NCBI GenBank assembly: GCA_910578555.1 | Contig: CAJTPS010000010.1 | Coordinates: forward strand, 78,302 to 142,301 | DNA: 64,000 nt | Origin: an uncultured Lachnospiraceae bacterium | Lineage (GTDB): Bacteria > Bacillota > Clostridia > Lachnospirales > Lachnospiraceae | Direction: 5' to 3' | Shown here: piece by piece, positions 51,459 through 58,816 of the stretch | Position numbering within the stretch: the first letter of the stretch is position 1 | Layout: every line of letters begins with the position of its first letter | Notes under the pieces: generated by a model | Seen by the model: only the letters and a program-made list of their open reading frames with translations | What the model was told of the DNA's origin: nothing | Databases searched by the model: none | Made by a program: the position numbers and the translations under genes

Positions 51459-51527
51459 AATTTGCTGAAGCAAATTTTCTTCATCATAAATAAATTAATA
51501 TGTGAAAAAATATTTTTTCATACTAAT
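51459..51527 (-). repeat. Reduced copy of the intergenic hairpin repeat
   Basis: Two hairpins are seen: AATTTGC/GCAAATT (51459-51476) and GTGAAAAAA/TTTTTTCAT (51502-51521), ending CATACTAAT, close to the CACACTAAT border of copies A and B. The other hairpins are missing. The conserved border supplies the rnpA stop codon. Confidence 0.5.
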
Positions 51528-51864
51528 ATATTTTGATAATATGATGAAGCTTTGAAAGGTGTAATAACGCGTTCTCGATCTCAGCATATCCGACCGAAGA
51601 CGCACTTTTTCTTGCAACGACTACTATATCTAAACCACTATTAAATATATTTTCATGTAGCCGGTAACTCTCTCTCACCAGTCTGGCAAATCTGTGTCTT
51701 ATAACACTGTTACCTACCTTCTTGCTGGCGGATATTCCCAGTCTGTTTTTATCGGTGTTGTTTTCCAATATATACATAACTAAATACTTGTTGGCACAGC
51801 TCCTGCCGTTTTTATAAACATTCCGGAAATCCTGATTTTTTTTTAAGGATTCTGAAAATACCAT
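51523..51864 (-). CDS. rnpA: Ribonuclease P protein component
   Basis: RnpA is the protein part of RNase P, which cuts the 5' leader from pre-tRNAs. The 113 residues include the RNR-type motif region VGNSVIRHRFARLVRESYRLHE and the N-terminal SLKKNQDFRNVYKNGRS. AAGGAG precedes the ATG. It follows rpmH after an intrinsic terminator, which should lower its expression relative to L34. Confidence 0.95.
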   Translation of the reverse strand: MVFSESLKKNQDFRNVYKNGRSCANKYLVMYILENNTDKNRLGISASKKVGNSVIRHRFARLVRESYRLHENIFNSGLDIVVVARKSASSVGYAEIENALLHLSKLHHIIKIY

Positions 51865-51892
51865 TTTTCCAACTCCTTATTCAAAATGAGAG

Positions 51893-51918
51893 AAAAAAAG
51901 GTCACATGACTGTGACCT
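51893..51918 (-). terminator. Intrinsic terminator or attenuator between rpmH and rnpA
   Basis: On the minus strand AGGTCACA pairs with TGTGACCT over a GTCA loop and is followed by a run of T. The rpmH stop codon is inside the stem. It would stop most transcription after rpmH and let a fraction continue into rnpA. Confidence 0.8.
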
Positions 51919-52051
51919 ATGCTGATAATTTCTTTCTTCCTTTTGCACGTCTTGCTGCTATAACTTTTCTTCCGCCCGGAGTACTCATTCTCTTTCTGAA
52001 TCCGTGAACCTTGGATCTCTGTCTCTTCTTGGGCTGATAAGTCATTTTCAT
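51917..52051 (-). CDS. rpmH: 50S ribosomal protein L34
   Basis: The 44-residue protein reads MKMTYQPKKRQRSKVHGF and continues with the typical RKRMSTPGGRKV and RRAKGRKKLSA, a standard L34. GGAGG is 9 bases before the first ATG; a second in-frame ATG two codons later is the equivalent of the usual start. The gene borders oriC on the left and has a near-perfect promoter at 52133-52161. Confidence 0.97.
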   Translation of the reverse strand: MKMTYQPKKRQRSKVHGFRKRMSTPGGRKVIAARRAKGRKKLSA

Positions 52052-52132
52052 ACCGAAGCACCTCCTTCTTACAAACCTTAATATTTATATAAGGCACACA
52101 TTTTAAACATTAATTGGAAAAACAACATGTTG

Positions 52133-52161
52133 ATTATATATAATTAATGAAGAAACGTCAA
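52133..52161 (-). promoter_or_regulatory. Strong promoter of rpmH
   Basis: TTGACG (52156-52161) and a perfect TATAAT (52133-52138) are 17 bases apart on the minus strand, about 82 bases upstream of rpmH. Confidence 0.85.
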
Positions 52162-52486
52162 GTAAATCCAGCATTTTTTATTCTTAAAATAGTATAAAAA
52201 AATTATATTTTTTATTATCCTATATCTTGTTAGTCATTAACTAAATAAGATACTATATATTGTGTTGTATCATTTATCGTTATTTTATATCCACTTTACA
52301 TAAATATATCCACAAGATGTGTATAACTTGTGCATAATTTATTTTTATCATGTTCATAATTATATTTTTCCTTATAAAACAGCATTCATAATAATGTTTA
52401 TATCATTTTATCAAGTTATACACATGCCATAAAACGGGTTGTTAAAATATGTTAACCTGTTGAAATTTTTGTGGACAACTTACCAT

Positions 52487-52515
52487 TTGAATTTTCGAAC
52501 TGTTTATATTATTAT
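52487..52515 (+). promoter_or_regulatory. Candidate dnaA promoter
   Basis: TTGAAT (52487-52492) and TATTAT (52510-52515) are 17 bases apart, with a leader of about 135 bases to dnaA. A DnaA-box-like site (52470-52478) is next to the -35 element, which would allow autoregulation. Confidence 0.5.
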
Positions 52516-52656
52516 ATATTATAGGATAATTTCGATGTCGTCCGTTATATATAACAACTACCTTCTATTTATGAAGGTATCATTATGAGAACATAATAAA
52601 ATTTTACAAACACAACATATTACAATCTTAGCATCAACATATACGAGGTTTAAATT

Positions 52657-54018
52657 ATGGATTCTATCAAAGAAAACTGGGACTTAATCAAAGAAACACT
52701 ACGAAGAGAATATGATCTTTCAGACATTTCCTATTCTACCTGGATCACCCCTCTTGATTTTTATAAAGTAAAAGACAATGTTGTATTTATTATGATTCCA
52801 TCAGACCAGTCACATGCTCTGAGTTATATTTCATCCAAATATAAGAGTTTCTTTCAGGTCACGATCTCTGAAATGATGGACCACACTTACGATATTGCTT
52901 TTATATTGGAAAAAGATGCGTTGAATGATTCTTCTGAAAATATAACAACATCAAATTACGGCAACAATATCAATTATGAAAATGCAAATTTAAATCCAAA
53001 ATATAAATTTGACACTTTTGTTGTCGGAAATAACAATAAATTTGCTCATTCCGCCTCTCTTGCAGTAGCGGAATCCCCGGGAATCGTATACAATCCGCTT
53101 TATCTCTACGGAGGAGCCGGTCTTGGTAAAACGCACTTAATGCATTCCATAGGACGATTCATATTAGAACAAAACCCTAATATGAAAGTTCTGTACGTTA
53201 CTTCAGAAGTATTTACAAACGAAGTAATCAACTGTATCAGAAGCGGTGATGCGGCGAAGATGAATCAATTTCGTGAAAAATACAGAAATGTAGATGTTCT
53301 TCTCATCGATGATATACAATTTATTATAGGTAAAGAAAGTACACAGGAAGAATTTTTCCATACTTTTAATACATTACATTCTGCCGGAAAACAGATTATT
53401 CTATCTTCCGACAAACCGCCTAAGGATATGGAAACTCTTGAAGAAAGGTTTCGTTCCAGATTCGAGTGGGGACTGATCTCTGATATCCAGCCGCCGGATT
53501 ACGAAACAAGAATGGCAATCCTGAAGAAAAATGCAGAAATATATAATAAGAAAGATATAGACGATGAAGTATTTCAATATATTGCCAATAACATTAAATC
53601 AAACATAAGAGAATTAGAGGGAGCATTCAATAAAATCATCGCTTTTTCTAAATTAAATAAGGTAGATATTAATTTGGCCTATGCAGAGGAAGCCCTTAAG
53701 GACGTGATTTACCCGGACAAGCCAAAAGAAGTAACACCCTCTTTGATCATAGAAGTAGTTGCGGAACATTTCGGCGTCGATCCGGAAGACATCACTTCCA
53801 AGAAAAGAAACTCCGAATTTGTGCTCCCGAGGCAAATTGTCATGTACCTTTGCAGAACTTTGACAGATACTTCTCTTTCTAATATCGGCAAATATCTCGG
53901 AAAAAAGGATCACACTACAGTTATGCACGGCATACAGAAGATAACCAGTGAATTAGAAACAAATGAAGACATTAAAAACAAGATAGAGGTCATTAAAAAG
54001 AAAATTAATCCCTCATAA
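52657..54018 (+). CDS. dnaA: Chromosomal replication initiator protein DnaA
   Basis: DnaA binds DnaA boxes, opens oriC and starts replication. The 453 residues show domain I (about 1-85), a short linker, the AAA+ domain with Walker A GGAGLGKT (152-159) and Walker B VLLIDDIQF, and domain IV with the DNA-binding signature around KKDHTTVMHGIQKI near the C-terminus. GAGG precedes the ATG. DnaA boxes lie on both sides of the gene. Confidence 0.98.
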   Translation: MDSIKENWDLIKETLRREYDLSDISYSTWITPLDFYKVKDNVVFIMIPSDQSHALSYISSKYKSFFQVTISEMMDHTYDIAFILEKDALNDSSENITTSNYGNNINYENANLNPKYKFDTFVVGNNNKFAHSASLAVAESPGIVYNPLYLYGGAGLGKTHLMHSIGRFILEQNPNMKVLYVTSEVFTNEVINCIRSGDAAKMNQFREKYRNVDVLLIDDIQFIIGKESTQEEFFHTFNTLHSAGKQIILSSDKPPKDMETLEERFRSRFEWGLISDIQPPDYETRMAILKKNAEIYNKKDIDDEVFQYIANNIKSNIRELEGAFNKIIAFSKLNKVDINLAYAEEALKDVIYPDKPKEVTPSLIIEVVAEHFGVDPEDITSKKRNSEFVLPRQIVMYLCRTLTDTSLSNIGKYLGKKDHTTVMHGIQKITSELETNEDIKNKIEVIKKKINPS

Positions 54019-54214
54019 TATCCACAGGTTATTTCGGATTATCAAAAGTTTTTAACAACTTAAGCGTTTTCTTTTTCGTTGATAAATAGTATAATAGATG
54101 AGGTTATACACTTATTAACATCTATTATTACTAATATTACGAAATAATTTATATATTAATAACTTTATGGCAGCGTTCAAAATTTTCAATATGCAGGAAA
54201 GGAAGTTATACACA
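54018..54214 (+). promoter_or_regulatory. DnaA-box cluster between dnaA and dnaN
   Basis: Boxes are at 54018-54026 (ATATCCACA, one mismatch), 54104-54112 (TTATACACT, one mismatch) and 54206-54214 (TTATACACA, exact to TTATNCACA). The last lies between the Shine-Dalgarno and start codon of dnaN. With the boxes left of dnaA this makes a bipartite origin like that of B. subtilis. Confidence 0.75.
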
Positions 54215-54215
54215 A

Positions 54216-55325
54216 ATGAAAATTGTATGTACGAAATCCAATCTCTTAAGCGGTGTGCAGATCGTATCTAAAGCTGTTCCGAGTAAGACAACTATGTCTA
54301 TTCTGGAATGTATTCTTGTTGATACAAGAAACGGTGAGATTAAACTGACTGCCAATGATATGGAACTGGGAATAGAAACGATTATTGACGGCGAGATTAT
54401 AGAAAAGGGAATGATAGCGCTTGACGCCAAGATCTTCTTAGAAATCGTAAGAAAACTTCCTGACAGTGATATTATGATTGAAACAAATGATTCCTATAAG
54501 ACGACAATTACCTGTGAGAAGGCAAAGTTCAATATTATAGGTAAATCAGGAGAAGATTTCTCATTTCTTCCGGAGATAGAGAGAGACGACAGTATTATTC
54601 TTTCACAGTTTACCTTAAAAGAAATAATAAGACAGACTATTTTCTCTATTGCAGATAATGATAATAATAAATTAATGACGGGTGAATTGTTTGAGATTAA
54701 TAATGATACTCTTAAAGTAGTATCTCTGGATGGACACCGTATTTCTATCAGGAAGATATCTCTTAAGAATTCATATCACGACAAAAAAGTTGTTGTTCCC
54801 GGTAAAACGCTGAGTGAGATCAGTAAGATACTTTCCGGAGATACGGATAAAGATGTCAATATGTATTTTACGGATAAACATATTTTATTAGAATTTGACA
54901 GTACTATTGTTGTTTCAAGACTGATTGAGGGAGAATATTTTAATATTAATCAGATGCTCTCCAGTGATTATGAAACAAAAGTTAAAATCAACAAAAAGGA
55001 ACTTTTGAATTGTATTGACAGAGCGACGCTTCTTGTAAAGGAAGGCGATAAGAAACCGATCATTATCGATATTAAAGACGGGGCTATGCAGCTTAAGATG
55101 AATTCTACTGTCGGAAGTATGGATGAGGAAATTGATATTGCCAAAGAAGGAAAAGATCTTATGATTGGATTTAATCCAAAGTTTCTGATCGATTCCCTGC
55201 GTGTGATAGAAGATGAAGAAGTTGATCTGTATATGGTAAATCCAAAAGCTCCCTGTTTTATCAGAAACAGTGAGGAATCATATATTTATGTGATTCTTCC
55301 GGTTAATTTTACAACTGTAAACTAA
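54216..55325 (+). CDS. dnaN: DNA polymerase III beta subunit (sliding clamp)
   Basis: The 369-residue protein is the ring-shaped clamp that tethers the replicative polymerase. The three repeated clamp domains are visible, starting MKIVCTKSNLLSGVQIVSKAVPSKTTMSILECILVDT and ending with YIYVILPVNF, typical of the family. AGGAAAGG precedes the ATG by 13 bases, and a DnaA box fills that spacer. Confidence 0.97.
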   Translation: MKIVCTKSNLLSGVQIVSKAVPSKTTMSILECILVDTRNGEIKLTANDMELGIETIIDGEIIEKGMIALDAKIFLEIVRKLPDSDIMIETNDSYKTTITCEKAKFNIIGKSGEDFSFLPEIERDDSIILSQFTLKEIIRQTIFSIADNDNNKLMTGELFEINNDTLKVVSLDGHRISIRKISLKNSYHDKKVVVPGKTLSEISKILSGDTDKDVNMYFTDKHILLEFDSTIVVSRLIEGEYFNINQMLSSDYETKVKINKKELLNCIDRATLLVKEGDKKPIIIDIKDGAMQLKMNSTVGSMDEEIDIAKEGKDLMIGFNPKFLIDSLRVIEDEEVDLYMVNPKAPCFIRNSEESYIYVILPVNFTTVN

Positions 55326-55421
55326 TAGAATAAAGTCTGATAGCGGGATTGCGGATATTTATGCATAGAATCGTTACAGAACTGAAAAAATAAAATTTTT
55401 AATGGAATAAAAAAGTAAAAT

Positions 55422-55631
55422 ATGGAAATCATAAAAATAAAAGATGAACATATCAAACTTGGTCAATTATTAAAATTAGCGGGATTAGCAGGTTCCGGTG
55501 TAGACGCCAAGGTGGAAATCCAGGAAGGATTCGTAAAGGTAAACGGTAAAGTTGAAGTACAGCGCGGTAAGAAAATATATCCCGGCGATGTGATCGAGTT
55601 TGATGGACAACAGGTTAAGGTAGAAAACTGA
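55422..55631 (+). CDS. rlbA: S4-domain RNA-binding protein RlbA (YaaA)
   Basis: The 69-residue S4-domain protein (IKLGQLLKLAGLAGSGVDAKVEIQEGFVKVNGKVEVQRGKKIYPGDVIEF) is encoded between dnaN and recF in most Firmicutes. It is thought to bind ribosomal or other RNA. The Shine-Dalgarno is weak. Its stop overlaps the recF start (TGATG), so the two are translationally coupled. Confidence 0.92.
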   Translation: MEIIKIKDEHIKLGQLLKLAGLAGSGVDAKVEIQEGFVKVNGKVEVQRGKKIYPGDVIEFDGQQVKVEN

Positions 55632-56719
55632 TGATTATAAAATCATTGGAATTAGCGGATTTCAGAAATTATGACTTTTTACATATTGATTTTGACAGCG
55701 GTACAAATATTTTGTACGGAGATAATGCCCAGGGTAAAACAAATATCCTGGAAGCAATCTATTTGTCCGCAATAACAAAATCTCATAAGGGAAGTAAGGA
55801 CAGAGATATCGTTAATTTTGAAAAAGAAGAAGCTCATATCAGGACTTATCTTGAAAAAGAAGGAATTGAAACAAGAATAGATATGCACCTTCGTAAAAAT
55901 AAGTCTAAGGGAATAGCAATAGACGGGCAGAAGATTAAAAAGGCGGCGGAATTAATCGGTTTATTAAACGTGGTTTTCTTTTCTCCTGAAGATTTGAGTA
56001 TTATTAAAAACGGTCCTGCAGAGAGAAGAAGATTCGTAGATATGGAGTTATGCCAATTAGATCAATTTTATCTCTATAATCTGAATCATTACAATAAGAT
56101 CGTGAATCAACGTAATAAACTTCTCAAAGACATGTATTTTAATCCATCTCTTAGAGATACTCTGAATATATGGGATTCTCAGCTTATTTCTTTCGGAAGC
56201 AAGATCATAGAAAGACGGCAGTTGTTTGTAGAGCAGCTTAATGAGATCATATTGGAGATACATAGGAAATTATCCGGTGGCAAAGAAGAGTTGATGATCA
56301 AGTATGAACCTGACACTTCGATAGAGGATTATGAGAAAAAGTTATCTTCCGGTCAGGACAGGGACATTAAGTTAAAACAGACTTCTATCGGTCCTCACAG
56401 AGATGATTTTTGTTTTAATATCGGGAATATAGATATTCGTAAGTTCGGTTCTCAGGGACAGCAGAGGACAGCAGCTCTTTCATTGAAATTATCAGAGATT
56501 GAACTGGTCAGAAAGCTTACAAAAGATAATCCCGTATTACTTTTGGATGATGTATTATCGGAACTTGACAGCAACAGACAGAATTATCTGCTCAGTACAA
56601 TAGGCGATATACAGACGATCATTACCTGTACCGGTTTAGATGAATTTGTCAATAACCGGTTTGAAATCAATAAGGTTTTTCATATTGAAAACGGTAAAAT
56701 AACAGATCATGAATCATAA
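55631..56719 (+). CDS. recF: DNA replication and repair protein RecF
   Basis: RecF helps load RecA at gaps. The 362 residues include Walker A YGDNAQGKTNILEAIYLSA near residue 30, the signature segment with FGSQGQQRTAALSLKLSE, and Walker B PVLLLDDVLSELD. The start overlaps the rlbA stop by one base. Order and spacing in the dnaN-rlbA-recF-gyrB set are standard. Confidence 0.97.
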   Translation: MIIKSLELADFRNYDFLHIDFDSGTNILYGDNAQGKTNILEAIYLSAITKSHKGSKDRDIVNFEKEEAHIRTYLEKEGIETRIDMHLRKNKSKGIAIDGQKIKKAAELIGLLNVVFFSPEDLSIIKNGPAERRRFVDMELCQLDQFYLYNLNHYNKIVNQRNKLLKDMYFNPSLRDTLNIWDSQLISFGSKIIERRQLFVEQLNEIILEIHRKLSGGKEELMIKYEPDTSIEDYEKKLSSGQDRDIKLKQTSIGPHRDDFCFNIGNIDIRKFGSQGQQRTAALSLKLSEIELVRKLTKDNPVLLLDDVLSELDSNRQNYLLSTIGDIQTIITCTGLDEFVNNRFEINKVFHIENGKITDHES

Positions 56720-56789
56720 AAATGCAGGGTATAAACTGTAAATTATATATGAAAAAGATACAGTTTATTTTAGAAAGGCATGGTGAATA

Positions 56790-58712
56790 ATGGCTAACGC
56801 TAATGAATATGGTGCAGATCAAATACAGATTCTGGAAGGTCTTGAGGCAGTCAGAAAAAGACCCGGAATGTATATCGGAAGCACTTCTCTGAGAGGTCTT
56901 CATCATCTTGTATATGAGATTGTAGATAATTCCGTGGATGAAGCGCTTGCGGGTATTTGTGATACAATTTATGTGACCATTAACCACGATAATTCCGTTA
57001 CCGTAGAAGATAACGGACGAGGCATTCCTGTCGGGATCAATCATAAAGCAGGTATTCCCGCAGTAGAAGTAGTATTTACGATTTTGCACGCCGGTGGTAA
57101 ATTTGGCGGCGGAGGATATAAAGTATCCGGCGGATTACATGGCGTGGGAGCTTCTGTCGTGAACGCACTTTCAGACTGGCTGGAAGTAGAAATCTGTTCT
57201 GAAGGCAAAGTTTATAAACAACGCTATGAAAGAGGACATGTATGTTATCCGTTAAAAGTGATCGGAGACTGTGAGGAAGGTAAAACAGGCACGAAAGTAC
57301 ATTTTAAACCGGATGCTACTATTTTTGAAGAGACCGTATATGATTATGATACATTAAAAACAAGACTTCGTGAGACTGCTTTTCTTACGAAAGGTCTTAA
57401 AATTGTTCTGATCGATGCAAGAGAAGATAAAGAACAGAAGAAGGAATTTCATTATGAGGGTGGTATCAAAGAATTTGTTACATATTTGAACAAAAGCAAA
57501 GAATCTCTTTATAATGATGTAATGTATTTTGAAGGTACTAAAAACGGCGTTTATGTGGAAGTAGCGCTGCAGCATAATGATTCCTATAATGAAAGCGTGT
57601 ATACTTTTGTAAATAATATTAATACACCGGAAGGCGGTACGCATCTTGTAGGTTTCAGAAATGCACTTACAAAAACATTTAATGATTATGCGCGCAATAA
57701 TAAATTGTTAAAAGACAACGAAGCAAACCTCTCCGGCGAAGATATCAGAGAGGGATTAACTGCTATTATCAGCGTTAAAATAGAAGATCCCCAGTTTGAA
57801 GGACAAACAAAGCAAAAGCTTGGTAATTCCGAGGCGAGAGGCGCTGTTGATAATATTGTGAGCGAGCAGCTTACTTATTTCTTAGAGCAGAATCCTGCAG
57901 TGGCTAAGACGATATGTGAGAAGTCGATTCTGGCACAGCGTGCAAGGGAAGCAGCAAGAAAAGCGAGAGATCTGACACGCCGTAAGACAGCGCTTGAAGG
58001 AAGCGCTCTTCCGGGTAAACTCGCTGATTGTTCTGATAAAGATCCTAAAAATTGTGAGATCTATATCGTTGAGGGTGATTCTGCAGGCGGTTCCGCTAAA
58101 ACTGCCAGAAGCCGTGCAACGCAGGCAATTCTTCCGCTTCGCGGTAAGATTCTGAATGTAGAAAAGGCAAGACTTGATAAAATCTACGCCAATGCTGAGA
58201 TTAAAGCTATGATTACAGCATTCGGAACAGGGATTCATGAGGATTTTGATATCAGTAAGCTTCGTTATGATAAGATTATAATTATGACGGATGCCGACGT
58301 CGACGGCGCACATATTGCTACGCTTATGCTTACGTTTATCTATCGCTTTATGCCGGAGTTGATTAAGCAGGGACATGTATATCTTGCGAAGCCTCCTCTA
58401 TATAAGCTTGAGAAAAACAGACAGGTTTGGTATGCGTACAGCGATGAAGAATTAGATAAAATTCTTGCAGAAGTCGGTCGTGATCAGAATAATAAGATAC
58501 AGCGTTATAAAGGACTGGGTGAGATGGATGCCGACCAGTTATGGGAAACGACCATGGACCCTGAAAAACGTATTCTTCTTCGTGTAAATATTAATGAAGA
58601 AGAAGAATCGGAAGTTGATCTGACTTTTAACACATTGATGGGCGATAAAGTAGAACCGCGTCGAATTTTTATAGAAGAGAATGCGAAGTTTGTGAAAAAC
58701 CTGGATATTTAA
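56790..58712 (+). CDS. gyrB: DNA gyrase subunit B
   Basis: GyrB provides the ATPase of gyrase, which introduces negative supercoils. The 640 residues carry the GHKL motifs EIVDNSVDEALAG, DNGRGIPVG and GGLHGVGASVVNALS, the TOPRIM motifs EGDSAGGSAK and DADVDGAHI, and the C-terminal QRYKGLGEMDADQLWETTMDP. AAAGG precedes the ATG. gyrA follows after a gap with two small hairpins. Confidence 0.98.
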   Translation: MANANEYGADQIQILEGLEAVRKRPGMYIGSTSLRGLHHLVYEIVDNSVDEALAGICDTIYVTINHDNSVTVEDNGRGIPVGINHKAGIPAVEVVFTILHAGGKFGGGGYKVSGGLHGVGASVVNALSDWLEVEICSEGKVYKQRYERGHVCYPLKVIGDCEEGKTGTKVHFKPDATIFEETVYDYDTLKTRLRETAFLTKGLKIVLIDAREDKEQKKEFHYEGGIKEFVTYLNKSKESLYNDVMYFEGTKNGVYVEVALQHNDSYNESVYTFVNNINTPEGGTHLVGFRNALTKTFNDYARNNKLLKDNEANLSGEDIREGLTAIISVKIEDPQFEGQTKQKLGNSEARGAVDNIVSEQLTYFLEQNPAVAKTICEKSILAQRAREAARKARDLTRRKTALEGSALPGKLADCSDKDPKNCEIYIVEGDSAGGSAKTARSRATQAILPLRGKILNVEKARLDKIYANAEIKAMITAFGTGIHEDFDISKLRYDKIIIMTDADVDGAHIATLMLTFIYRFMPELIKQGHVYLAKPPLYKLEKNRQVWYAYSDEELDKILAEVGRDQNNKIQRYKGLGEMDADQLWETTMDPEKRILLRVNINEEEESEVDLTFNTLMGDKVEPRRIFIEENAKFVKNLDI

Positions 58713-58765
58713 TGAGTAATATGGCGAAGTCCGGCCATGAGTAAAATCATAGATTTTACGAATGA
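58712..58765 (+). repeat. Two small hairpins with repeated ATGAG between gyrB and gyrA
   Basis: ATGGC/GCCAT (58721-58738) and GTAAAATC/GATTTTAC (58741-58759) follow each other, with ATGAG at 58712-58716, 58737-58741 and 58761-58765. This may be a third kind of small intergenic repeat or an mRNA structure that tunes gyrA expression. Confidence 0.4.
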
Positions 58766-58816
58766 GCATTGTATGTTAAATTATGTATAAATAAAAGAAA
58801 GGTACATGGTTACGGA

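Larger units (their letters stand above)
52052..52656. other. oriC: oriC region left of dnaA
   Basis: This 605-base, very AT-rich stretch lies between rpmH and dnaA. It holds DnaA-box-like nonamers: 52306-52314 (ATATCCACA, one mismatch), 52318-52326 and 52329-52337 on the minus strand (TTATACACA, TTATGCACA), 52416-52424 (TTATACACA), and 52470-52478 on the minus strand (one mismatch). AT-only stretches around 52180-52260 could unwind. Gene orientation switches here, which supports the origin. Confidence 0.88.

Noticed and set aside
51843..52097. 84-codon frame overlapping rpmH
   Set aside because: It is an out-of-frame shadow of rpmH; the L34 frame is unambiguous.
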